NCBI GenBank assembly: GCA_013397455.1
Contig: VYZB01000096.1
Coordinates: forward strand, 2,148,521-2,212,520
Length of the DNA: 64,000 nt
From: Crotophaga sulcirostris
Taxonomy: Eukaryota > Chordata > Aves > Cuculiformes > Crotophagidae
Direction of reading: 5' to 3'
Shown here: in pieces, positions 36,793 to 51,700 of the stretch
How positions within the stretch are numbered: the first letter of the stretch is position 1
Layout of the letters: every line of letters starts with the position of its first letter
Made by a program: the position numbers and the translations under genes
The notes under the pieces: generated by a model
What the model saw: the letters and a program-made list of their open reading frames with translations, nothing else
What the model was told of the DNA's origin: nothing
Database searches by the model: none

Positions 36793-39700
36793 TGTGTTTT
36801 TTCCTTGTAAGCACCCCAGAGATCTGGGGGAAGGAGATGGTTTGCTTCTCATTCCCTAACATCAGCAACCTTCTACTTGCAGAGCAATTTCCTTTTGGAG
36901 GTGTGCAATCCTGAGGAGAGTCTTAAGGAGCAAGTTGAATTTCCTGTGAAAGAGGTGACAAGAACTGCCACAAAATTATGATATGGGCAGATTTAATCCA
37001 AAATTCACTGATAGTTCAGTGTGGAGCTCTGTAATTTTACAGTGCCTTTCAGCTGAGCAATGACTGGAAATCTTGGTTATAGTTGTCATGTGCATTGACA
37101 ACATTTGCTTTTTGTCTGGGACACTTTACCTTTTTCTAGTGTTTCGATTGCTGAGGTTCTCATTTGGAAAGTAAGAGCTGTCTAAGAGTTTCTTCTTAAG
37201 CCAGTTGCTAAGAGATTAGGTGCTTGATTTCTTTTACCCAGTGTCCTATTCAGGCATTTATGATACTGCAAAGAAAATGGCTGGAAATACTAGTGATGGG
37301 GAGTGGGAATCTAGAGTGGGAAGTGTTTGTGGTATCTAATGTGGGCTTGTGAAAGGCATATGAAAATACGGAACTTGCTTTAGATAAGCGTTTTAGCATA
37401 TGCACAAAAATAGGTTTTGCCTGTAGTTTAATAATATTTCCACTATTAGGAAAAAAATCTGAATTAAAATTTCAAATTTTCAATTTGTTATGTTAATGTG
37501 TACTGATATCTCTTATTCTGAGAGATGAATAATGAAGAGGCAAAAAGAAAGGGCAGAATATGCAAGTCATGAATTCAGAAGTCAGCTGAGAATTTTTCTG
37601 TTTCCTTTGGAGGCATTTATATGGATTATGGTTATCTTTTTCAGTAAGTATAATGTTAAAGTATAATCAAATCTAGGAGTTTAATGAACTAGTTTATACT
37701 TATAAATTAATCCATATTCTCCCAGTAGCTAACAGTATGAAATAGTATGATGATAGGAACATATGACATGTTTTTCCAGGAAGAAGTATTGTAGCAGTGT
37801 GGTGATACTTTTAAATGCTGACTGTAGATAGTAATGATGAAACATACTGATAATAATATCATTTTTCTTTATCAGTTGCATTATTTTCCCCACAGGATGC
37901 ACAATATAGTATATATTTTCAGAAAGTTCTAATGAGAAACAGACTGGGGACTTCTCTGCATTATCTGTAGGAGAGCTAAATAATAAAAATATACTTGATG
38001 TTAAACTGAGTAACAAAGCTGTATTCAACATCTGAAAAATGTGTATTGTGTTACTGTAGCAGTAATGATGAAGTTCTGGAACAATTCCCTTAAATGCAGC
38101 ATTATGTGCTTACAGAAGGACCAAAAGGTTTGGGAATATTAACATAAGGCTTTTGTAACAATGCTACTTTACACATTTGAGCTTACTATAACCCATGTGA
38201 CATTAGTCACCCAAGGCAAATTTTTTCAAACTACAGAAATAATTACTTTTGACAGACAAAAGTGAGGTATTCTAATTTTTATAGTGTTTTATAAATTCCA
38301 AAATGAGAATTTTGTATGTGAGGAAATACATTTTTCTTCTATTCTACAAAAAAGTACATCCATGAATGTTTATTGTATTGAATGTAATTTAATTAATAAG
38401 GATACTTCTGTTTGTAAGTTTTGTGATGTTAGTAGGAAACAAAACGAAACCAAAAAAAATCCTCATCAACACTTACAATGTATGCATTTAAAAGAGCTAT
38501 ATTTATACTAAACAAAGCCAAGTATTTTTCCTAAGCCAAAAGAAAAAACTACTATATAAATACTACTTAAGATATCCTGACCAGATTCTCTTGTACATCT
38601 GTATTTGCACTGCCAACTGACAACATTCTGGCTGATGTCAAACGTAGACCCAGTACAGTATTTTGATGTTGTTAAATAGAACATGGTAGTTGCTAAAGTA
38701 TATTTTTAAATATTGAAATAAATAATATCCAAATTGAGTAAAAAATTAGGTATGTATACTCCCAGATATCACAACTGCAACAATTTTTTTTTCATTTTAT
38801 TAATGCATAGGCTGAGTAATTGAATTTAAATTTCTTTTGTTTGAAATAGCTGAACTAGGAAAACTTTCGATATAATTTCTTTCTGTTTTCCTAATTATCC
38901 CAGAAGAATGCAATTTAACTCAAAAGCAAATAAGAACTATAAATGGGAGTTTTGTAAAAAAAAGTACTAGAGTAAAACACTAAGATTACTCTTTAAAACT
39001 AAATTCACAGTGTGACAAAATAAGCTCCTGCATACCAGCCCAAGGAATCTCAGTCCTGAGCATTCATCTTTGAGAAGGCATTTGCTCCTTTGTGCACAGA
39101 ATCAGAGCCCATCTCTGATTACTTCTTCCCTTGAACTGGAATCTAGATACCATATTGTTGTGTTTCAGAATCAAGTATGAATTAAAGAATTTCAGTATCC
39201 TGGTTGCATGGTCAGCTGTATTTTGCTTCCTTAAATATTTTCTTTATACCAATATCTTAAATTTGATTATCTCATGGTCGTTTTTCAGCAGGCATCTGCC
39301 TTCCTCATTGTAGGCAGTGGATCGTATCTAGAGAAATAAGACAGATATTTATTCTTTTAATTCTTGTTGAAAGAGCCTGGATTATTGCAACTGCCCTTTT
39401 TTTTCTCATAGTCCTTTGCAGAACACTCATCACAGTAGTATAGACTAGCTCACATTTATTCCTTTATCTCTGTAGGTGGAAGAAAGCTCTATTATCTTGA
39501 CTTTATGGACTGAAAATCAATGGATCACTGTCAGAACAAAGCTTAGCATTCAGATCCCACGTATTTGAGCTCATTATTCATTACTGTTATGGGAAGAACT
39601 GCAGATTCACATATCTGTTAACCTTCATTATGATTGTTAGATTTCAGTTGGGGGTCACCTCCAAAATTTTGATTGAAGTGATGTTCTATTTAGACACAAA

Positions 39701-42700
39701 GCATTTAAACAAAGCAATAGATCTATTTTTTTTCCTGCATTCATTTCACTTCTGTCTATCCCTCAGGCTTGCTGCTATGAGTTTCTGTGTGCTAGTCTTC
39801 TTTCTTTGGTCCTCTCTGGGTCTTGTAAGATTTTGCAAAAATCAAAATCTTCTAAATTCTGGAACTGTGATACTCATTTGACTCTCTCTATTGCACTACT
39901 AGCATTTGTTCATTCTTGTACATTGTCATCATATTACTTTTGCTATGTTCAAAGGTCTCCTAAATCTATTCCTTTTATAATTTTCTCTTCTAGGAGATTA
40001 AGTAACCAAGGCATTGTACAGGGCTAGAGCTGGGCACAGGCCTTGAAGTCTCCAGTGTGGAATACTTGCCTTTGTTATGCACTGTTTGAGACAGACCAAT
40101 CCGCATCAGTACTTGCTTGTACTGTTTCAGCCCACTGTTTCTCCTGGTGGATGCCTTTAAGCCAGGGAAAGAACTGCAGAATCTTGACATCCACCACACC
40201 TCGGTTTTCTGGTCACACAACAGTTCTGAAAGCATTTGCTATCAGAACAGTCAGCTTCCCTAGAAGCGAAAAAGTCCATGAATCTTGCAGAGTCAACTAT
40301 TTAATTATGCCTGTCATAGATGACATGATAGATCCCATTCCTAAACATACCCAAGCTGTGAAGATGCGGTCAACAGTCACTTTGTTCTTCTGCTATACTG
40401 TGGACTGGTAACTTATAGCCTATGGCTTACAGTAAGGTGTTGCCTGGAATGCTTCCTTGTCTTGTTCAGGGCCACTTAGAATTTAATATGAAAGCTGCTG
40501 CTACCAGTGAGAGGACTATGGCATTGTCTGCAGTGCAATACTGGCTCAGAAAATTTTTTCATGGTTTGATGAAGGCTGGGACAACTGTTGCAGCTGAGTA
40601 AGTTTGTATCCAAAGTTGTCTGATTACATGATGTTGTTTGCATGTGACAGAGCTTTTGGAAATAAGGAGAAGAAAAGATTTTATGTTTGTAAAGGACACT
40701 TTAGTAAAAGACTGTGAAGCGTCCTATTGTACTCATATTCTCTCTAGGAATTGGCAAACTTCTACGAAGTTCTTGGTATGTGCAGCACATGGAGTTAAAA
40801 TTACAGTAAATTTTTTGCCTTTCCCTCACTGGGCCAGTCTTACACTTGGAAATATATGAAGGCCAGGGACTAAGGTATTTTTGTGTTACGAACCTTTGTT
40901 ACTTCTGACATGACTAAAAGAAATAACAAATTGCTTATTATCCTTTGCTTATGAAAGAAAGGATGATGTAAAATCATATAAAAAAGAAAATTATAAGAGT
41001 CTGATCTTAAGAACACTGTCATTTATGAAATGTGAAAGCCAATTTTTGCATAAGATCTCATTTGAAAACATCAAGGAAAAAGAAAAGATGCTGAATTGTG
41101 GCAGAGAAGCAGTTAAATTCTGTAACTGTTTTTGTTGAGACATGTAGTTTGCCAAAGTTGTTATTCCCAAAGCATATCATACTTGCCAGTTCTTTATCGG
41201 ATTTGACAGAGGATGATCTAAAAAAAAAAAATAGGCAGGAACAGCAATGTCACCCTAAAAAGTCATTAACTGCTTGTGTTGTTTACAGTGTATAGCTATG
41301 AGCATAGCCAATCTTAGGTTTGCAAAAAAACTGTGGCATCTCTTTATTTCAACAAATCAAGTCTAGAAATGGGAATTACTATACATTATGAAATGTATGG
41401 TAATAAATGTTAATAGTTTCATTATTTTTAGTTGTAGTATTACTAGTCAAGATTTCTACTTAACCTGATTTTTATTTTCTTTTGATAGGCACAAATAGTC
41501 CAAATTGACTTGCATAATAATAGGCAGCAACAGAAGAATACTGAGATTAAAATTACCTATAATAGCAGTAAAATAAATAAATTAATATCACAGACTTCTT
41601 AAAAATGACAGATTGAGATAATACTATATTCTAATCTTAATAAATTTATTATCTTATAGCTTATTCAAGACTTTGTTTTTTTATAAAACCTTGACTTGGA
41701 CAAGAACTGCAGTTCTTGCTGCACAGCAAAGATGCTGTGTGATATTTTACCTGTGCTGAGCCGATACAGGCAGAAAATACTGTTTTGGGGAGTTCCAAGA
41801 AAAATTTGCTGAGCAGTCCTTCAAGGGACTAATGGATGTACTTCCAAGTGTCCGCTGACAGATTTACATCAGAAGAGTGATCCTTCTGTTGTTCACAAGT
41901 CAGCTGGCTATATCTGTTAAGGTTATTGTGAAGACACCTGTGCCAGCTGGATCCCACAATGATTTTTTTCGCATCTGAGTCCTGTACGGACATATCAAGA
42001 AAGCATGATGAGGAAAAGAGGCAGCCTCTGCCCTACTTTCTGCTTCACAATGAAGGGCGACAAAAATTTCTTAATGGTAATATTTGTATAATTGGAAACC
42101 CCTGGAACTTAATTTCAACAGATTTCTGACACAATTAAAAAAAAAAGAAAATGGTTTATATAGCTTTTTTTTTCCTTGTTAAGTTTCCCTGTCAAAGACT
42201 TTCAGATTTATACTCTGCAGAGATGAATAAGTAGTTCATGAGTGAAGAGGACAGGTGATGAAGAGAACATTATGCATTTTCTGCTACTTGTCTTTAGGTA
42301 GTAGTGGGTTAGTACAATAGCGGTTTATCTGAAGATAAAACTGATGTGGAAAGTCACAAGGCAAACGTGAAAAGCCTTTTATTTGAAGGGTTGTATTAAT
42401 CTGGATTAATTATATTGTCAGGTAAGGCACGCATCTAAGGAAATGAGGAACTGAAGCAAGGGAGAAGAGGATGTTTTGAAAATGACTGCAGCACAAATGT
42501 CTTGCACAATTCTGTCTGACGTCACTTGGTGGCTTTTCAAACATTTTACTTTTTTATCCTTGATATATTTAAACAAGAATGATTTATTAACCTCACTTGG
42601 AGCAGTACAGTTTCAGTGTTAACATCAGAAATGTGCAACTTCTGTTCTGTGAATGTTGTTCTACCTGGAGAACAGAGTGGTGGTCCAGGCTCAATCTACG

Positions 42701-45700
42701 CTATTTGTTTGCTTCTGAAAAGCTCTTGTGTTGTGAGCTACACAAGTTACACTGGCTGAAGGACTACTTTGTGCAATGGAGAGTCTCCATAATGTAGGAC
42801 CTGGTCCAACTTATGAGGTGAAATTCCCTGCTATTTTTTGCAGGCAATAAGTATTATGACCTTTTATTCCCCTCTCACCTCAGCTTTCCTTTAAATCTAA
42901 AGATGGATAAGTAGATGATGTGAGGGACTTTTCCTTAAAAAACAGTGAAAAATACTGACCTTTTGCTTAAATTCATTCTGGAAATAGTTAGCCTCAAGAT
43001 AAATACTTTCTGATAATTGTGTTCATATATAAAAAGGAGACTGAGATTAAATCCCTTATGTAACTTTTATTAAAGCTTCAGCTACCATCAAGGCTATAAT
43101 TATGGGAGTCGTTCTTGTTGACTGTGGAAAGGTCCCTGAGCAATGTGCTTATTTATGTATTCAGCTAAATGAAATAATTACAAAGCTAACGTCAACCAAC
43201 TATTCTTCCATGGAACATTCTTCAATTGTTCTGTATTCTTTTCAAACCATGAAGACCCTGAAAATTATAATTAAGAAATCTCCTCTTTCTCATTAGGATT
43301 CAAAATTAATTTTGGAATGTGAATGTATCTATATCTCTCTCTATATATACAACTTTAATGATCTTACCCTTATTATCTACAGAACATTTTACTAACCATA
43401 TTGGTTCTCTTTGAGGAGCATTTTTAGGCAATTTCTACTCAAAGGAGGTTTCCATCCAGTTTGTATACATAATCAAGAGCAGTCCTGGATGGCTGTTGGG
43501 AAGAGGAATTTTTTCTTTGTTTTAATCATATAATAAAATTTAATGGTGGTTTGGTAAGTTGATTTTAATAAATTCTTGTTGTGTACTAAGCATGACTATA
43601 ATTAAGGTAGGAAAAGGCAGAATTACAATCCTATAAATTATTGAAGAAAAATCTAGTCCTATATTTCTCAAGTTTGTAACGTTTCATAGTTTTCATTTCT
43701 GTGTCTGTATGTCAGCAGCTCATTTTAAAAGAGGGTAATTTAACATACACTTACTTTCATTATGCAGATAGGCCGCAAAGAAAAATTCCTTGATTTTAAC
43801 CCTGACTCCTGCAGAACTAACATGTTCTAAGAGCACAAGAGAAATTCTCTCAGGAGACAAATAATTTTGTATTAAGAACTACATTTAGATAACGTTCAGT
43901 AGCTAATGAAAGGGCTCATTAACTGAAGAAACAAAGATATTGATTAGCTACTTATTTAATCTGCGCACTTTGTTCTGTGCATAGAAGATGACTGTGGTCC
44001 TAGGGGATGGGGGGAGCTTGCCATCATATTATGAAAGATTATACATTAATACGTTTGTATAGAGACTAAATTAATGCTCCATGGCAAACTAAGTGTCATA
44101 TCATTCTTGGCTTCTGAATATTTCATTTTGCAACCTAACCTTCCTCATAAGGTAACACGTATATGAATTTTCCTGCATGCACTTACGTACATATAAACAT
44201 ATATAGGCACAAAATAAGGTTGATGGTGCTAAGACATCTTAAAAATCCCCACAGTCATTGGCATTTTATTTCTGCACATCTATTCTTTAAACTGTAAACC
44301 AGGTATAAGAGATAATTGCCTTTAAATAGTTTGATTGTATAGAATCATGCTTTCAAGTGTGTGCATAGAAGGTATGAAACTAAATTAGACAGCTCATTTT
44401 GATTGTTACTTCAGGAATACACTGGAGTTTCATTGTCAGGTTTTCTGTTCCTCTGTAATGAGGTAATTAAGTTCCTTCAAAAAAGGTGGTTTGACAAAAA
44501 TAATGTAACCAAAATCAAAACAATAGTTTGTGTTTTTTTACATATACCAAATGACTTCCTTCATTGTGACTATTAAAGGGGAGATCAGTACTAATGATCC
44601 AATTACTAGTTTACAGAGGCTTTTATTGCAGTGTCAAGATGATGAAAAACCCTCTTGAACTGATTTTTTTGCTGCCACTCCAGCATACTGCATCAGCAGA
44701 TGCACTGCATGTTTTTAGACCTTTTACGGCATGCGTGCTGACACGGGTGGATGATTCTTTGGATTTACTGCTGTGATTAAACTCTTGTTCCTATATATTT
44801 TTAAAAGTGCTGAGCCTATGTTGTGTCTGCTGCTGTTTAGAAATCAGTTTTGAGAAGGTAGCAGTTTGAATTAGTTAGACAATTGAATTGTTTAGACGTT
44901 CTGAAAGGCTGTTATTATTATTCCACATGTAAATGTTAGATCAACTTTATAGAAAAGAAAAACTGCTATGATTTGTATTGAAATACTGTATTTCCTTGTT
45001 AGAAGTAGTTCAATCATAATATGGTGATGTTATAGCACAGTACTTGTATTTCTCTCTTGATTTTTGGGTAGAATTTTATAATTTGCCTACAGTTTTCTGC
45101 ATAATGCAAACTGATAATTACATAAAGTAATCTTAGGTCCTGAGTGGTGGGTTTCTATTCAAAATACCTAGTTGTTCAAGTTTGTAATATAGAAGATTTT
45201 GTTTTTAAAGTTAATCTTATTTCTGTTCTAAAATATGTGTTTCCTCATCAGTGATCACAACATTTAGAGTGAATTTAAAGTCCTTTGCTGTGTCTATTGA
45301 GAGCTTCTAAAAAATTATTGGGAATACCATGCTCAAAACTTTTTCTGTGTTATCCCTTCCCTCCAGCTGTCCCTGTAGGACAACAGTGATGTCCAAGGGT
45401 AAAAGTGGAGGGTTTTTATTTCCCTCCCAGACAAAACCTAATAACTGAACAGAAAAGGAAATGGTGAACTGGAAATTAGATATTGCTTTGATTATTTTAT
45501 AAAATTGTTTCACTTCAAAATTTTAGACAATTCTGGTTTATTATAACAACAACAACAACAACAACAAAATAACAACAGCAACAGTAAAAATAACAGCAAT
45601 AATAATTCTATTAGATACACAGGTATATTATCTGTGTGTTGATTATCTCATGCTGAAAATCACAAGATGAGTATTTCTTGATATCACTTTTTGGCAGCAA

Positions 45701-48700
45701 GATATCTGTGATCCTAACTGAAAGTAGTGGAGAAAAAGGAAAAAGATGTGATCAATGAAACAACTCACTGATCCTCAGTCATAATATATGGGTGTCTGTT
45801 GGACTGATGATGGAAATTGATTCTAGATAATATGCTTATGGTAGGGGGCATCTCTGTGTTAGTAGTGTCTACTTTCATTGGAATTCTCTCTATGTGACTT
45901 TGGGGATACAATGTAGAAAGCTATTAGGAATTAGTATATTAGTGTTTCTAAGTGAAACTGAGCTAAGAAGATTTTCCTTTCCTTCCTGACATGTTCACTA
46001 TTTCTGCCTTACTTATGGGTTTATTGTTCTCTTGCTGAAATTAATACTGCTCTGTCATGAGGACAACTGACATGCTAAGTTTATGTTCTTGTTTGTGCGT
46101 TTGACATCACATCTCATAATGATCCATTCCCTTGCTGTCTTTCATGGCCTCCTGTTGTCTTCACTCTGTAAATTTGAGACTTACTTAGTAATTAAGATAT
46201 ACTGATTCAAAGTAGCTTAGGGTTGTTTTCTGTAATACTTAGTGTTGACATAAAAACACTAAAGCTTGAAAGTAAATAGATATCCAATATAAGGGCTAGT
46301 TTTCTGTAGTATTTTTCTGTTACTAATATGTATTAGAAGGATCTATGCATATGTATACATGTAGAGAAAAAAAATATCTTTATTATTTGTATTAGATTCA
46401 GCTGTTCTAGTAGCCTCCCTGTCAGCAGATGCCTATTTCTAAAAGTTCAATTGCACCTGATTAAACACTGCCCCCCAAAGGTAGACAGCTCATATGTCTG
46501 TCCAAAATGTCTAAATAGAAATAGGTTCACGTTTAGGATTCAGAGCATGTGCAGTAAATCCTGTGCCCCTGAGACTTCCAAATGCCAGACTCTGACAGTC
46601 ATTTTGCCAAAGTCACAACGTCAGGATATAAAAAGAATGTATATCGATGGAAAGCTGAATATAGGGTAAGCCAGCATAAAGTGAACTACATTAATAAATA
46701 TGTCTACTAACGCTAAATTGAGATTTTTCTGAAGCTACTTAATTCTTCAGTTTAACCAAGCCTCCTTTGGTGAGTGTAAATAAAATTGTAATGAAAAGCA
46801 AAATCTAACGGAAATAGGTATCATGAGCACACAAGACGCAAACCTGTTTCTTAAACAGTCTGTCTGTTTTTCACAAATTTTCGTAGGGCTCCAATTATGA
46901 ACTGAGTTTGCTTGCAGGGTCTTTTCCAACTGACTTGGCAGTTTTTGCTGCTGTCTTGCTGTGGACAGTAACTTGCGTGGACTGTTCTCAAAGTCTGAGG
47001 GAGGAATTTGTTGTTACATGTGCAGATCAATTCCCAGTTGTACAGCAGCTCCAACACATCGTAGAACCATTGGACTTTCTGCTCCTCCGTAGCAGTGATT
47101 TTACAAAGTGACCCATTTTTCTGAGCCAATGATTTAGGAAATGTAAGGGTTTTTCCTCACCTTCCAGTTTAGCATCAGTTAATTACAATGTGCATTATAT
47201 TGGAGAGCCTGTTAACTTTCAGTAGACTATTCAGAGAAGAAAGGTAGGCTCACTCAAGACACCTAACTAGGCTATCTGCTTTTAGTTGATGGGAATATCA
47301 TCAAAGTTACAAAAGGCTGAGCTGCTGAAGGAAGGACCAGCTATGGAAATCTTTAAGGGTTTTACTCTTCACTGCAATACTAGTGCTTATTGGGCTCCTC
47401 ATTCAGGTATAGGCAAGCTGGTATTGCTGATATTGGCTCCAAGCCTTAGATGGTGAGGAATTTGCAATGAAGCTGCCAGTTGGAACCCGAGAGTGGAGGG
47501 ATGAATGATAGTGAGAGACAAGCAAGGAAGATGTGTGATGTCAGCCTGTGAACTTATGTATGGTCTTTGTGCATGTGAATAGGGAAGAAAAAGGTATATT
47601 CTGTAAGAAGGGACTGAAACTTTAGGCTATTTAGAATAATAATAAAAAAGTGGTAAATTGCTTTTGTTTACTTACTACTGGGCATGATCGAGAAATATGA
47701 TCTTTTTTAAGCTCTCCAAAGCATGTTTTCTGTGGCATTCTGCTGAAGGAATTTTATTTTCCAGGCATAGGCTCAAAACTACCTACCGAGAAAACAGAAG
47801 AGAAGGAAGCAGGAGAAAAGTGAAGAGGCCAGAAGGAGGACCAAAAGTTTAATTTAGAATAAATACCTTCTTAAGATAAAGTCTTAAAGACAATCACGCA
47901 AGAGAGAAATTGATAGGATATCATGCTTCTTTAGTTCCAGTTTTCCCTGATCTTATTAGAAATAGAGTAGCAGGAAATATACGACAAAAGGGTGCAAAAT
48001 TGAGAAACTTATATGTTAATATTAATCAAGTGGCAGTGGTGAACTAGGTCACCAGTATAAACTGTCTGGCAGTTCCCCATGACTTCTTAACAACCTGTTT
48101 TCTTGGTGGCCCAGAGTGTGAGTTTGTGTACTGGATCACATGATAGAGGCTAAAGTGTGACATACAGGATCACACTCCAGGTATCATATGAAAGGCATGA
48201 CTGTAAGCATATGAGGTCATCTGGTAGGTGCACTGTGCTGTGACTGGAAACATCTCTTCCAGTGGGATTCTGGACAGTGTAGACTTCCATTAAGAATCTC
48301 TAGTATTTTTTTTTCTCCTATTTTTTTTTTAGCTACAGCCTTGTGGTTTTAATATGCAATCGCTTTCTACAGGAAGTAGATACTTTATCATGCCAACGTG
48401 TTTGCCATATTTATATACTTTCTTTCAGTTTATTCCAAGAAAAGATACATATCAAAATATATTTGATTAATAGACTAAACCTAATTTTATTATTTTATTT
48501 TCAAAAACATAATTTTGAAGAAAGTCTTTCCCGTAATTTAAATCCTTCCAGCAAAATATAATTAAGAAAATACTTCCAGTAAAGAGTCTTATATCACCAG
48601 TGATGCTAAGTCTGATCTTCAGAAAGAGAACTAGAACAAAATAGTCATGCTGAAACCCTTTCACTCTTTACATTAGATAATCCTGTCTGTTATGAGTAAT

Positions 48701-51700
48701 GTATTTTCTGTTGAGCACTGATAGCAATAGTTGAAAACAAGGCTACATATTGATTCAGGGTAAACCAGGGTCTAAATTTTTCATTTTTAGCAGGTCTTCA
48801 TTTTTTTTTTACGTTTCCCTAAACAGTATCAATTAAAAAATCCAAAAAAGCCCCCCAAAAACCCAAGCTAAAATCAAGGGATTTTTGAATTCCTAATGAC
48901 TGACCCATGTAGACCAGATTATCTGGCAGTATCTCTAAGTCAATGCTCTCATGCTCTCCATGTCATCATTCTTACCACATGGATATGCTCTCCTTTCCCC
49001 TGAATTATCCTTTTACTTTCCTTGGAGTCTCTACTTTTCAGATGATTGACACTTTCCTACTTAGTACAGCATCCGCTAGTATTCTAAGCTCCACATGAGA
49101 AGTCTCTGCTGAATTGTGCATAGTGATTTTTTTTTGTTCTTAGTCCTTCTATTTTTGTTTTGGTTGGACCAGATCTTTTAGACATTTTCCTAGGCTGTTG
49201 AACTCAAAAGCTGACAAATGCAGAGAAATAATTATTTCCAAACCAGAAATATTCAAGTGCGTGGTAGGAATTTTCAAAACCTGCTATAAGACTTGCAAGA
49301 AAAAACATCCTTTTGTTATCAGTGCTCAAACTACATTAGTGACTCTGCTGAAAAATACTTCTGTGCTTTCTGTGTGCCAGGCAACTTTGTATTTGTTCCT
49401 GCACCAAATCCTTGCATGCCACTGAATCCCCTAGAGCTGAAAAAAGCAATTCTTTATGCACTCATATAATCACTTCCAGGTAATTCGGGCTGTGTAGCTC
49501 TTCTTTGGAGTCACCTGCTATGTGTCAGTCTAGATGGATAGTACTGCAAACACAGAAAGTAACCTGCTTAAATGAGAGTTCTTCAATCGCTATAGTGCAC
49601 TTTCCACTTTAATACAGAGCCCTTCTGGTGTAGGGCTTCACTGGGACCCTTGCAGTTAAGAGGAGGATCAAGTGACATGGGTTGTGTTTCTGCTCGTTAT
49701 AGATCATGCTGAAAATCAGTTTGGAGGGGCATATACTCACTCAATTGCAAGGATAAATGATTTTTAGTTTTGTGTAATGAGACGTATACACAATCATTGG
49801 CTCATGTATTAGGTACGTCATATGTATTTAGCATGCAGTATGTAGTTATGTAGACTCCACAGCTTGAAGAATTTAGAGTTATATGACCTGTCCTTTTTGG
49901 CAGAGATTTGGATTTGAGAAAACATGTTTTTCTTTTACATGATTCAATGCAAGATGATGTTTTTAATTTACTAAATGAAGAACTTTTGAGTTTAGATCGG
50001 TCTTGTTTTAGATAGGAAGGGTGTGGGTCATCCATATATCCTGTGTGATGATTTTGGGTAACTTAGAGCATCTTGAATTACTTTGAATGTAGAATGGCCA
50101 ATTAGATTAAGCGTCTTATGTCTAAACTGTTTGGAATACAAATGGCTTTGGACTTTACCATCAACATGGACAACACTCAAGAGAGAACAGACACACACTG
50201 CGTATGTTAGATTTACATTACTTAATGTCTTGTAAAAGTACCGGATTTCTGGGTGGCAAAGCTATTCTAAGAAGCAAAAAATACATAATCAAACATTAAA
50301 ACAGAACGGTAATAAAACCTGAATGGAATTCTTCTAAAAATATACACCCACATTCAAGGTTCCCATCACTATGGGAAGTTTCCATTGCTGTGGGTTGCTG
50401 GGTGGAGGAGAAGAGAAGCTTTCCTCTGTCTATTTGGTTTTGGCTAAAGAAAACTAAACATCAGTAAGATTACAAAGGTTTCATCTTAAAACTGTTTGTA
50501 CAGAAAGGGTAGGTCACTGATGTGATATTTCCCCCAACCTAATTTGTCCATGCAAGATTTCCATATACATATAGAGCTCACTGACGTTAGTAAGAACAGA
50601 TCTCACATATGTCCTTTCTCATATCCTGCTGTACTCCTGAACTCATGAGGCATCTGAATGCTGTTATAATGCCATTAGTGAAGATTGTATCTTGCTTAGT
50701 AATATATTAGTTCCTTTTTCCATCAAAGATGCATTTGATATTATAGCTTAAATAATTTATCAATGAGGTGACATTTTTTCCAGAGTAATTTCTGCTACGC
50801 ACCCTAAATGCATATATTCTAAATAATAAAGCATCCGCTAGTGTGGAAGAGAAATGTCTAAGAGACCAGCAAGTGCATTCTGTGGTATTCAGAATTAAAG
50901 ATAAAATTTCTTTGTTACAGAAATATTCTGGTTTAACAGTTCTTCTTGTAGAGAAACAAAGAATTATCTTACGTGTATTAATTTTAATTTTACAAGATTT
51001 CACAAATCATTTACCCAGTCAAGATTTTAATATTTATAGAACTTCTACTGAAAAATTTATGTCCAGTGATTTGATCAAGTCATTCATTGTATCTCAAAAA
51101 GGTGTGGGTGTACTAAGCAATACATGTCTCTCATAGAAGTATGGTAAGCTATGGGGCTTCCAGACAGTCACCCTAGGTATATTTTTAGAAGTTTAAATAT
51201 CTTATTAATGAAAGTTTGGTTGTGCTTACTTAACTTTATTGTACTTAGACCTGTCATTTAGATTACTTAATGCAGTATTAAGGGCAAAATCTACATGATC
51301 TACAAGGGCTTCATCATTTCTAATTTCTATGATAATTTTTCTGAAACATATACCTTCATAGTTTAATGGAAAAAAAGAATACAGATATGAACAAGACAGT
51401 CTTTGGATGGAGTTGTTGCTTATTTTCTTATAATTTTAATTTTAGAATAATTTTTATTTACTGTTGACTGTCTAATCTTGGATATATATACTATGTGGAT
51501 GATCCATATAATAATACATGGGCGAGAAGACTCTTGGAAACCTTTTCAGTAAGCAGAGATCAGTTACAATGGCAACTGAGCCTGAGTTTAAGCACTTGAA
51601 CACAGAAACTGATTCAGAGAAACTTTTAGTCTCCATTACCACTGCTAAAGTGAAGAGTGAAAAAGAGAGTATGTGATATTCTGTTCAAATGACATACCAA

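Noticed and set aside
39768..39826. Possible exon after CTTCTGTCTATCCCTCAG
   Set aside because: Phase 1 reaches a stop after three further codons, so it cannot be an in-frame RIMS2 exon.
46851..47129. Minus-strand open frame of 92 codons in a GC-richer patch
   Set aside because: It resembles no transposase or protein family I know. It is possibly an old repeat, but I cannot support a call.
47765..47819. Possible 55-nt exon with an open phase-1 frame
   Set aside because: The length is not a multiple of three, so it would break the frame into either downstream alternative exon, and the GTGAAG donor is weak.
48333..48380. Possible exon after a long T-rich acceptor
   Set aside because: A stop occurs within a few codons in phase 1 and no good donor follows.
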